A DNA stretch of 5,992 nucleotides, taken from positions 1 through 5,992 of the forward strand of contig SFDP01000075.1 of assembly GCA_004558185.1 (NCBI GenBank), given 5' to 3'. Within the stretch, counting starts at the first letter, position 1; each line of letters opens with the position of its first letter. Origin of the DNA: Lachnospiraceae bacterium. GTDB lineage: Bacteria > Bacillota > Clostridia > Lachnospirales > Lachnospiraceae. The notes under the pieces were generated by a model that saw only the letters and a program-made list of their open reading frames with translations, ran no database searches and had not been told where the DNA came from. The translations under genes and the position numbers were made by a program. Below, piece after piece: positions 1 through 5,071 of the stretch.

Positions 1-223
1 CAAAAGCCCCTAACTATGATACCTACGGATTGTTACGTACTTCGTACTCCCACAATCCTGCAAAATATTCGCATATCGTGGTGCTTACGCCCCACTTTTT
101 AGCTCATATTTTGGCGGGTCTCAAGGACATTCACCCACATTTGAGCAAGCTCATGTGGGTTCAGACCTTTTGACCCTGGTATCAATAAATGATATCAGGG
201 GCAAAAGTCCCCAACGATGATAC
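1..223. repeat. Hairpin-rich intergenic repeat element with flanking direct repeats
   Basis: Positions 1-22 and 202-223 are diverged direct copies matching at 19 of 22 bases (both begin CAAAAG and end ATGATAC). Between them lie four inverted repeats: GGATTGT at 27-33 with ACAATCC at 52-58; GTGG at 78-81 with CCAC at 92-95; ACCCACAT at 133-140 with ATGTGGGT at 153-160; and CCCTGGTATC at 174-183 with GATATCAGGG at 191-200 (one G-T wobble), the last extended by TTTTG/CAAAA across one mismatch. No reading frame here looks like a gene. The layout resembles dispersed intergenic repeats or tandem repeat units seen in clostridial genomes. Whether it is repeated elsewhere in the genome cannot be seen from this window, and the left end may continue beyond base 1. 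Confidence 0.5.
78..100 (+). terminator. Short terminator-like hairpin inside the left repeat element
   Basis: GTGG-T-GC, loop TTAC, then GC-C-CCAC forms a six-pair stem with one internal mismatch, followed directly by TTTTT at 96-100. It could end a transcript entering from the left, but the stem is short and it sits within a repeat, so it may be only part of the repeat. Confidence 0.35.
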
Positions 224-277
224 AGTAGTTTATCCCAATCATTCCGACTCAACAGCCTACATATCATCAGTATAAAA

Positions 278-297
278 ATGTATGAATTTTCGTACAT
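278..297. promoter_or_regulatory. AT-rich palindrome upstream of the dapA promoter
   Basis: ATGTATGAA at 278-286 and TTCGTACAT at 289-297 are complementary over nine positions with one G-T wobble and a 2-bp centre. It lies about 20 bp upstream of the -35 box. A dyad there could be a regulator site or simply AT-rich chance structure; no specific regulator is recognised. Confidence 0.25.
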
Positions 298-315
298 ATA
301 AATAAATGAATCAAG

Positions 316-344
316 TTGACATGAAAAAAGGGCGGTGCTATGAT
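316..344 (+). promoter_or_regulatory. Sigma-A-type promoter for the dapA leader and operon
   Basis: The -35 box TTGACA (316-321) is perfect, the spacer is 17 bp, and the -10 box TATGAT (339-344) differs from consensus at one base. TGC just before the -10 box provides an extended -10 motif. Transcription should start near 351. No other promoter of this quality was found before dapA, so it probably drives the leader RNA and the dapA-dapB-fbp genes. Confidence 0.75.
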
Positions 345-370
345 AATAAAACAAGGCAGCCGCCTTTTTC
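326..370 (+). terminator. Terminator-like hairpin overlapping the promoter
   Basis: AAAAGGGCGG (326-335) pairs with CCGCCTTTTT (360-369) through ten positions including one G-T wobble. TGC (336-338) and GCA (356-358) can add pairs across a bulged G. The loop is 17 nt. The A-run and T-run give it the look of a bidirectional intrinsic terminator that would stop RNA polymerase arriving from the left. The promoter -10 box lies inside its loop, so transcripts starting near 351 contain only the 3' half and cannot form it. Confidence 0.5.
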
Positions 371-551
371 TATCAGATAGCTTAATAGTGGGCAGGGTGA
401 TGCACTAGTAGAACGTAAAGTTATTATCTGGATCGATTGGATTCCAATGGCTGATGAAAGAGAAGCTTTTATGACATCCATAGGTATGCTTGTTTCGAGT
501 ATGTTCCACTAGAGAAGATGGGGAGCTATCGTGGATATTTTTACGTTTACG

Positions 552-583
552 AAACCGACTCCCGTAGTCGGTTTTATCTTTTT
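552..583 (+). terminator. Candidate attenuator or terminator just before the dapA ribosome binding site
   Basis: AAACCGACT (552-560) and AGTCGGTTT (566-574) form a perfect 9-bp stem with the 5-nt loop CCCGT. The 3' arm runs into a T-rich tail, giving TTTTATCTTTTT up to 583. The dapA ribosome binding site starts at the next base. A terminator here, downstream of the promoter and upstream of the gene, implies regulated readthrough or the end of a separate small RNA. The tail is interrupted by ATC, which would weaken termination. Confidence 0.6.
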
Positions 584-590
584 AGGAGGA
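584..590 (+). promoter_or_regulatory. Ribosome binding site of dapA
   Basis: AGGAGGA lies seven bases before the ATG at 598. It is a near-perfect site and fixes the dapA start. It abuts the T-rich tail of the upstream hairpin. Confidence 0.85.
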
Positions 591-597
591 CAACAAT

Positions 598-1485
598 ATG
601 GCAATTTTTACAGGAGCAGGAGTAGCAATTGTAACACCGTTTTTTGATAACGGTAAGGTAAACTACGAAGAATTCGGTCGGCAGATTGAGTTTCAGATCG
701 AAGGAGGAACCGACGCCATTATCGTATGCGGAACCACCGGAGAGGCCTCTACTCTTACCCATGAGGAGCATCTGGATGTAATCCGCTACTGTATTCAGAC
801 GGTTAAGGGCAGAATTCCTGTAGTTGCAGGTACCGGTTCCAATTGTACTGAAACGGCAATCTATCTGTCTAAGGAGGCAGAGGCGGCAGGGGCAGACGGT
901 CTGCTGATCGTTACGCCCTATTATAACAAAGCTACACAAAAAGGACTTTATGAGCATTTTAAGCTGGTGGCAGAGGCAGTAAAAATTCCCATTCTCTTAT
1001 ATAACATTCCGGGAAGAACCGGAGGGGTGAATATTTTGCCTGAAACCGTAGTGCGCCTGTGCACTGAGGTGGAGAATATTGTTGGGGTTAAAGATGCTAC
1101 GGGAAACATTTCTCAGGTAGCTAAGCTGATGGCTCTGGCAGACGGAAGAGTGGATTTATATTCCGGAAACGATGATCAGATTCTTCCCCTTCTTTCTTTG
1201 GGAGGAATAGGAGTTATTTCGGTATTGTCCAATATTGCACCCAGACAGACGCATGACCTGTGTGCCAAATTTTTTGAAGGTGACGTAGAGGGAAGCCGAC
1301 AGATTCAGTTAAAGGCCATTGAGTTAATCGATACATTGTTCTGTGAGGTGAATCCCATTCCGGTGAAGAAAGCCATGAATCTGATGGGATTGAAGGCCGG
1401 CCCGCTGCGTCGCCCTCTGACCGAGATGGAGGAAGAGAATGCAGTAAGGCTTGAAAAGGCAATGAAGGACTTTGGCATCTTATAA
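598..1485 (+). CDS. dapA: 4-hydroxy-tetrahydrodipicolinate synthase
   Basis: This cytoplasmic enzyme condenses pyruvate with aspartate 4-semialdehyde, the first step dedicated to diaminopimelate and lysine. The 295-residue product has the usual family length and is one TIM barrel. Visible active-site residues are GTTGE at 45-49 (Thr46 matches E. coli Thr44), Tyr109 in the TPYYN motif, Tyr135 in LLYNIPGRTG, Arg140, and the Schiff-base lysine Lys164 in GVKDATGN. The GNDD and GGIGVISV motifs at the C-terminal half of the barrel are also present. Lysine-site positions are mixed: His55, His58 and Asn82 match E. coli His53, His56 and Asn80, but the position of Glu84 is Thr86, so feedback inhibition is uncertain. 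It heads the operon with dapB, 16 bases downstream. The long leader with a terminator-like hairpin suggests control by attenuation. The start is fixed by AGGAGGA at 584-590. Identification is very secure. Confidence 0.97.
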   Translation: MAIFTGAGVAIVTPFFDNGKVNYEEFGRQIEFQIEGGTDAIIVCGTTGEASTLTHEEHLDVIRYCIQTVKGRIPVVAGTGSNCTETAIYLSKEAEAAGADGLLIVTPYYNKATQKGLYEHFKLVAEAVKIPILLYNIPGRTGGVNILPETVVRLCTEVENIVGVKDATGNISQVAKLMALADGRVDLYSGNDDQILPLLSLGGIGVISVLSNIAPRQTHDLCAKFFEGDVEGSRQIQLKAIELIDTLFCEVNPIPVKKAMNLMGLKAGPLRRPLTEMEEENAVRLEKAMKDFGIL

Positions 1486-1490
1486 AGGAG
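1484..1490 (+). promoter_or_regulatory. Ribosome binding site that sets the dapB start
   Basis: AAAGGAG overlaps the dapA stop codon and lies 11 bases before the ATG at 1502. The in-frame ATG at 1472 lies within dapA, upstream of this site, and would add ten residues ahead of the conserved nucleotide-binding strand, so 1502 is preferred. Confidence 0.7.
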
Positions 1491-1501
1491 AAAATACAGG
1501 A

Positions 1502-2269
1502 ATGACAAAAGTAATTATGCATGGCTGCAATGGAAGGATGGGGCAGGTGATTGCCGGCCTGATTCGGGAGGATGAGGAGCTTCAACTGGTGGCAGGAGTT
1601 GATGCCTCTGATCATATTACCAATCCCTTTCCGGTATTCGGGCGAATTCAGGACTGTACGGTAGAGGCGGATGTAATTATTGATTTTGCAGCCGCTGCGG
1701 CAGTGGATGCTCTGCTGGATTTTTGTGCTGCAAAAAAAATACCCTGTGTACTCTGTACCACAGGTCTTTCTGAAAAACAATTAGAGAAGGTGGAAAGGAC
1801 TGCCGGGGAGGTAGCGATTCTAAAGTCGGCCAATATGTCCCTGGGCATCAATACTCTGCTTAAGCTGCTTAAGGAGGCCACAGCAGTTCTTGCTGATTCC
1901 GGCTTCGACATTGAGATAGTGGAAAAGCACCATAATCAAAAGGTGGATGCACCGAGCGGAACGGCGTTGGCACTGGCAGACGCCATTAATGAAGAACTGA
2001 ATAATGAATATGAATATGTATACGACAGAAGCGGGCGAAGAGAAAAGCGCCATCAGAAGGAAATCGGAATTTCGGCAGTCAGAGGAGGTTCCATTGTGGG
2101 GGATCATGATGTGATTTTTGCCGGAATGGATGAGGTAATTACCTTTTCTCACACCGCTTATTCCAGAGCGATATTTGGAAAGGGAGCTTTGCAAGCAGCT
2201 AAATTTCTCAAGGGGAAGCCGGCAGGAATGTACCGGATGAGTGATGTAATTGATGCTGCCGTAAGATAA
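1502..2269 (+). CDS. dapB: 4-hydroxy-tetrahydrodipicolinate reductase
   Basis: This cytoplasmic enzyme reduces the DapA product with NAD(P)H to tetrahydrodipicolinate, the branch point towards diaminopimelate and lysine. The 255-residue product is close to the usual family length. The N-terminal Rossmann domain opens with KVIMHGCNGRMG, whose glycine motif is Gly8, Gly11 and Gly14. Asp34 in AGVD ends the second strand, where cofactor preference is set. CTTGLS at 85-90 and the ANMSLGIN segment at 110-117 are typical of the family. The C-terminal substrate domain carries the family signature EKHHNQKVDAPSGTA at 141-155, with the catalytic His143-His144 pair, Lys147, and the substrate-binding Ser152-Gly153-Thr154 loop. 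The gene follows dapA by 16 bases and is surely co-transcribed. The start at 1502 was chosen because of the ribosome binding site and because the protein then begins MTKVIMHG, as in relatives. An in-frame ATG at 1472 is rejected. Confidence 0.97.
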   Translation: MTKVIMHGCNGRMGQVIAGLIREDEELQLVAGVDASDHITNPFPVFGRIQDCTVEADVIIDFAAAAAVDALLDFCAAKKIPCVLCTTGLSEKQLEKVERTAGEVAILKSANMSLGINTLLKLLKEATAVLADSGFDIEIVEKHHNQKVDAPSGTALALADAINEELNNEYEYVYDRSGRREKRHQKEIGISAVRGGSIVGDHDVIFAGMDEVITFSHTAYSRAIFGKGALQAAKFLKGKPAGMYRMSDVIDAAVR

Positions 2270-2343
2270 AGCAAAACCGAGCCTTTATGGGGAAGGTGAG
2301 AGTTGACATAACGGAGGAAAATCAAGCAAAAAACGGAAGAAAG

Positions 2344-2350
2344 AAGGAGG
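2344..2350 (+). promoter_or_regulatory. Ribosome binding site that sets the fbp start
   Basis: AAGGAGG lies eight bases before the ATG at 2359. The alternative in-frame ATG at 2287 has no comparable site and would add 24 basic and polar residues (MGKVRVDITEEN...) that look like translated intergenic DNA. A second GGAGG-like sequence near 2313-2317 has no start codon at a suitable distance. Confidence 0.8.
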
Positions 2351-2358
2351 GACAAAAA

Positions 2359-4326
2359 ATGGATAAGAAATTGGATACGATGGAATTGGTTTATTTAAAG
2401 AGTTTATCCAAACAGTTTCCGACCATTGCATCGGCGGCGACAGAAATCATTAATTTACAGGCTATTTTGAATCTTCCCAAGGGAACAGAGCATTTTCTGA
2501 CGGACATTCATGGTGAGTATGAGCAGTTTAATCATGTGTTGAAGAATGGCTCCGGTTCGGTAAGAAGAAAGATAGATGATGAATTTGGCAATACCTTGAG
2601 TATGCGGGATAAAAAGAGCCTTGCCACATTAATCTATTATCCGGCAGAGAAGCTGGAGGTAGTTATGGAAGAGGAGGATAATCTTGAGGACTGGTATAAG
2701 ATCACCCTTCACCGTCTGGTGCAGATGACCAAACGTGTGGCCTCAAAATATACCCGGTCAAAGGTGCGTAAGGCTTTGCCGGCAGACTTTGCCTATATCA
2801 TTGAAGAAATGATTACGGAAAAGGAAGAGGTACAGAATAAGGAAGCCTACTATAATGAGATTATCAATACCATAATCAAGATCGGGAGAGCACCGGACTT
2901 TATTAAGGCTCTCAGCTTCCTGATCCAGAGGTTGGTTATAGATCATCTGCACATTGTGGGTGATATTTATGACAGAGGAAAAGGCCCCCATATTATCCTG
3001 GATACCCTGAGTAACTATCATTCAGTGGATATCCAGTGGGGAAATCATGATGTGGTATGGATGGGTGCAGCAGCGGGGCATTTGGCCTGCATTGCCAATG
3101 TTATCCGCATCGCTACCCGCTATGGAAGCCTGGATACCATTGAAGACGGCTATGGAATCAATCTGATTCCTCTGGCTACCTTTGCTCTGGAGGCTTATCA
3201 GAACACCAACTGTGATATCTTTACGATTAAGTATAACACAGACTATAATACCAAGGACTTACAGTTGGATATGAAGATGCACAAGGCCATCTCCATTCTC
3301 CAGTTTAAGCTGGAAGGGCAGGTGATTCAACGTAATCCCGAATTTGGTATGCAGGATCGGCTGCTCTTGGATAAAATCGACCCGGAAAAGAAGACGGTAA
3401 TCGTGGAGGGGAAAGAGTATGCCATGAAGGATGTGGATTTCCCCACCATAGATTTTAAGGACCCCTATCGCCTTACTCCGGAGGAGGAGCAGGTAATGGA
3501 GCGTCTGCGTCTGGCTTTCATTCACAGTGAGAAGCTGCAAAGGCACGTTCGCTTCCTGTTTGCCAAAGGAGGGCTGTATAAAATACATAACTCCAACCTT
3601 TTATATCATGGCTGCGTTCCTCTGGATGAAAAAGGGAATTTTCAGAAGGTAAGCATTGACGGCAAGGCTTATGCAGGAAAAGAGCTTTACGATGTGCTGG
3701 AAAATTATGCCAGAAAAGGCTACTATTCCCAGGATATGCATGAGAAGAGAAGAGGGCAGGATATGCTTTGGTACATCTGGGAAGGCCCCAAGTCCCCTGT
3801 TTTTGGCAAGGACAAAATGACCACTTTTGAGCGCTACTTCATTGCAGATAAGGAAACCCATAAGGAACAGAAAAACAGCTATTATCGATTGTTGGATCAG
3901 GAGAAGGTATTGAACAAAATCCTGGAGGAGTTTGGGCTGCCTACTACCTGCTCCCATATCGTGAACGGCCATGTTCCGGTGGAGCTGAAGAAGGGAGAAA
4001 CACCCATTAAATGTGGAGGAAAGCTTCTGATTATTGACGGAGGCTTCTCTAAGGCTTATCAGGGAAAAACAGGAATCGCAGGATATACGCTGGTGTATAA
4101 CTCTCATGGAATGTATCTGGTTGCCCATGAGCCCTTTGAATCTACGGAGGCAGCTATCCGCAAGGAGAGCGATATCTTCTCCGATGCGATTCTGGTAGAG
4201 ACTGCACCCAAACGGATCAATGTGGCAGATACCGATAAGGGAGATGAAATCCGGGAGAGTATCAGACAACTGGAGGATTTGCTTTTGGCTTATCAGAACG
4301 GCATACTGGTGGAAAAAGGCGTTTAG
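2359..4326 (+). CDS. fbp: Class III fructose-1,6-bisphosphatase
   Basis: The enzyme hydrolyses fructose 1,6-bisphosphate to fructose 6-phosphate and phosphate, the irreversible gluconeogenic step, in the cytoplasm. The 655-residue length fits the large Firmicutes-type class III enzymes (about 640-670 residues), which are unrelated to the roughly 330-residue class I and II enzymes. It has the metallophosphatase motifs in order: DIHGE at 49-53, VGDIYDRG at 200-207 (Asp202, Asp205), GNHD at 228-231 and NGHVP at 536-540. These bind the metal pair and phosphate, Mn2+ in characterised relatives. DGGFSKAYQ at 560-568 is a further family-specific block. The segment from about 240 to 530 is the class III insertion and cap. 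The B. subtilis enzyme responds to phosphoenolpyruvate and AMP; nothing in this sequence tests that. The gene lies 89 bases after dapB on the same strand with no terminator between, so it probably shares the dap transcript. A TTGACA at 2303-2308 lacks a matching -10 box. Confidence 0.96.
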   Translation: MDKKLDTMELVYLKSLSKQFPTIASAATEIINLQAILNLPKGTEHFLTDIHGEYEQFNHVLKNGSGSVRRKIDDEFGNTLSMRDKKSLATLIYYPAEKLEVVMEEEDNLEDWYKITLHRLVQMTKRVASKYTRSKVRKALPADFAYIIEEMITEKEEVQNKEAYYNEIINTIIKIGRAPDFIKALSFLIQRLVIDHLHIVGDIYDRGKGPHIILDTLSNYHSVDIQWGNHDVVWMGAAAGHLACIANVIRIATRYGSLDTIEDGYGINLIPLATFALEAYQNTNCDIFTIKYNTDYNTKDLQLDMKMHKAISILQFKLEGQVIQRNPEFGMQDRLLLDKIDPEKKTVIVEGKEYAMKDVDFPTIDFKDPYRLTPEEEQVMERLRLAFIHSEKLQRHVRFLFAKGGLYKIHNSNLLYHGCVPLDEKGNFQKVSIDGKAYAGKELYDVLENYARKGYYSQDMHEKRRGQDMLWYIWEGPKSPVFGKDKMTTFERYFIADKETHKEQKNSYYRLLDQEKVLNKILEEFGLPTTCSHIVNGHVPVELKKGETPIKCGGKLLIIDGGFSKAYQGKTGIAGYTLVYNSHGMYLVAHEPFESTEAAIRKESDIFSDAILVETAPKRINVADTDKGDEIRESIRQLEDLLLAYQNGILVEKGV

Positions 4327-4360
4327 ATTGAAAAGTAAGCTTGATAGCTTATTTTTCAAT
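4327..4360 (+). terminator. Stem-loop directly after fbp, likely its terminator
   Basis: The base after the fbp stop begins ATTGAAAA (4327-4334), which pairs with TTTTCAAT (4353-4360). G4335-T4352 wobble and TAAGCT/AGCTTA complete a 15-pair stem with the loop TGAT. The core stem is followed by TTTTT at 4352-4356, with a matching A-run on the 5' side, as in A/T-tract intrinsic terminators. The stem is poor in GC, which lowers certainty. Confidence 0.5.
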
Positions 4361-4363
4361 CCG

Positions 4364-4390
4364 GGATTTGTGCCGAAGCGTCACAAATCC
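4364..4390. repeat. Second stem-loop after fbp
   Basis: GGATTTGTG (4364-4372) and CACAAATCC (4382-4390) form a perfect 9-bp stem with the loop CCGAAGCGT. There is no T-run of terminator quality after it on either strand. It may be a REP-like palindromic unit or an mRNA 3'-end stabiliser. Confidence 0.5.
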
Positions 4391-4400
4391 TTTGATCGCA

Positions 4401-4423
4401 GAGCCGAATCTGAAATTCGGCTC
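4401..4423. repeat. Third stem-loop after fbp
   Basis: GAGCCGAAT (4401-4409) and ATTCGGCTC (4415-4423) form a perfect 9-bp stem with the loop CTGAA. It is followed by CAGAGG rather than a T-run, so it is not an obvious terminator. It stands 10 bases after the second stem-loop. Confidence 0.5.
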
Positions 4424-4445
4424 CAGAGGTTAAGAAAACGCTGTA

Positions 4446-4488
4446 CAAGAAAAGGTTAGAGCTGCTGAAGGGCTTCAGCAGCTCTAAC
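4446..4488 (-). terminator. Strong terminator hairpin of the lipoprotein gene
   Basis: GTTAGAGCTGCTGAAG (4455-4470) and its exact complement at 4473-4488 form a 16-bp stem with a two-base GG centre; the innermost pairs must open in RNA. Read on the minus strand, the hairpin begins 14 bases after the lipoprotein stop codon and is followed by CTTTTCTT, a reasonable T-tract. On the plus strand the downstream sequence is TGATTTACC, so termination is mainly for the minus-strand gene, though the stem could also slow readthrough from fbp. Confidence 0.75.
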
Positions 4489-4502
4489 TGATTTACCTCA
4501 AA

Positions 4503-4952
4503 TTATCGGGTAACATCATTCGTCATGTCCTTTACTCCACGACCTACATCCTGAACGGCATTTCCGGCATCCTCTACAACGTTGCCAACGGCGTTTCCGG
4601 CATCATCAACCACATTTCCGGTGGTATTGTTATTCCCATTTACTTCATTTCCGGGAACCTGACCATTTTCACCGACAGGGTTGTTGTTGTCAATGAGATT
4701 GCCATTTCCGTCAACAATAGGCTCTGTTGCAGCATCGGCGTTGTTGAGAGTATTGTTGTTGGTATTGGTGTTTGGAGCTTCTCCCACAGCGGGGGTTTCA
4801 GTCGTGTTGTTTCCGGGAGGAAGAGTCTCCTCCCCGGTGTTCACCATATCCTCTCTGGCAGGGGTATTGGAGGTACCGCAGCCACAGCCAACCACAAGAC
4901 CCATCATGGCTACAAGGGCAAAAATTGCCAGTAAATTAGATAAATTTTTCAT
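4503..4952 (-). CDS. Small Asn-rich lipoprotein of unknown function
   Basis: The product has 149 residues. It begins MKNLSNLL followed by a hydrophobic stretch (7-21) and the lipobox VVGC, with Cys23 as the predicted lipidated residue after signal peptidase II cleavage, so it should be anchored on the outer face of the membrane. A second cysteine, Cys25, is close by. The rest (about 27-111) is low-complexity, rich in Asn, Thr, Gly, Pro and acidic residues, probably a disordered stalk. Residues 112-122 (GNVVDDAGNAV) and 123-133 (GNVVEDAGNAV) are a near-perfect 11-residue tandem repeat that continues loosely into QDVGRGVKDMTNDV, suggesting an amphipathic helical tail. No catalytic motif is visible and no family is recognised beyond lipoprotein. 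The minus-strand site AAAAGGAG ends six bases before the ATG, and a strong terminator follows. It converges on fbp and diverges from hisA, so it is a single-gene unit. Confidence 0.85.
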   Translation of the reverse strand: MKNLSNLLAIFALVAMMGLVVGCGCGTSNTPAREDMVNTGEETLPPGNNTTETPAVGEAPNTNTNNNTLNNADAATEPIVDGNGNLIDNNNPVGENGQVPGNEVNGNNNTTGNVVDDAGNAVGNVVEDAGNAVQDVGRGVKDMTNDVTR

Positions 4953-5021
4953 GACATTCTCCTTTTCCTATTTGAACTTTTTCGTTTGTTCTATAGTTAG
5001 TATGGAGAAAAAATGTGGTTT

Positions 5022-5046
5022 TATACTGATGAAAAAAATTTTTTTG
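5022..5046 (+). promoter_or_regulatory. Possible hisA -10 box and A/T tract
   Basis: TATACT at 5022-5027 resembles a -10 box about 45 bases before the hisA start, but no good -35 box lies 16-18 bp upstream. Directly after it, a run of seven A followed by seven T (5032-5045) is likely to be intrinsically curved or rigid DNA between the divergent genes. I found no convincing minus-strand promoter for the lipoprotein gene here. Confidence 0.25.
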
Positions 5047-5061
5047 TTTATCAAAAGAAAT

Positions 5062-5065
5062 GGAG
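5062..5065 (+). promoter_or_regulatory. Ribosome binding site that sets the hisA start
   Basis: GGAG lies six bases before the ATG at 5072 and partly overlaps the alternative ATG at 5060. The 5060 start has no ribosome binding site of its own, only AAAAGAA upstream, so 5072 is preferred. Confidence 0.65.
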
Positions 5066-5071
5066 TTTGCT

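Larger units (their letters stand above)
351..597 (+). ncRNA. Long structured 5' leader of dapA, unknown class
   Basis: This stretch lies between the predicted start of transcription and the dapA start codon and has no convincing gene. By eye it forms nested helices. An outer stem pairs GATAGCT (376-382) with AGCTATC (524-530). A second stem pairs TAGTGGG (386-392) with TCCACTA-type sequence (505-511, one G-T wobble). An inner stem pairs TATC plus TGGAT (425-433) with ATCCA (476-480) and GGTA (483-486) around a 2-nt bulge. Two small hairpins lie inside: ATTGG/CCAAT (436-448) and AAAG/CTTT (457-469). A terminator-like hairpin at 552-574 follows. The arrangement of an aptamer-like domain followed by an expression platform is typical of riboswitches or attenuators. 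I see none of the conserved core of the lysine riboswitch and no T-box GGTGG-type motif. A stable small RNA, for example of 6S type, ending at 583 is an alternative. Confidence 0.45.

Noticed and set aside
151..354. Minus-strand frame of 67 codons at the left edge
   Set aside because: It runs through the repeat hairpins and the promoter, has no good ribosome binding site, and its composition (rich in Tyr, Ser, Leu, Phe) looks like translated AT-rich non-coding DNA.
381..512. Open frame in the dapA leader reading ...VERKVIIWIDWIPMADEREAFMTSIGMLVSSMFH, ending at TAG 510-512
   Set aside because: It has no early start codon and no ribosome binding site before the internal ATG at 453, and I recognise no family. 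It may be a decayed gene remnant or chance; the RNA structure explains the stretch at least as well.
360..597. Lysine riboswitch or T-box leader before dapA
   Set aside because: These were the expected classes for this gene, but neither the conserved lysine-riboswitch core nor a T-box GGTGG motif could be found by reading.
1472..1501. Upstream ATG extending dapB by ten residues
   Set aside because: It lies inside dapA, ahead of the AAAGGAG site, and adds residues before the conserved first beta strand of the Rossmann fold.
2287..2358. Upstream ATG extending fbp by 24 residues
   Set aside because: It has no ribosome binding site, while AAGGAGG lies eight bases before the ATG at 2359, and the added residues do not look like the family N-terminus.
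3601..4359. Long minus-strand frame of 252 codons opposite fbp
   Set aside because: It is a shadow of the fbp coding strand, without a recognisable domain, and fbp has complete family motifs through this stretch.
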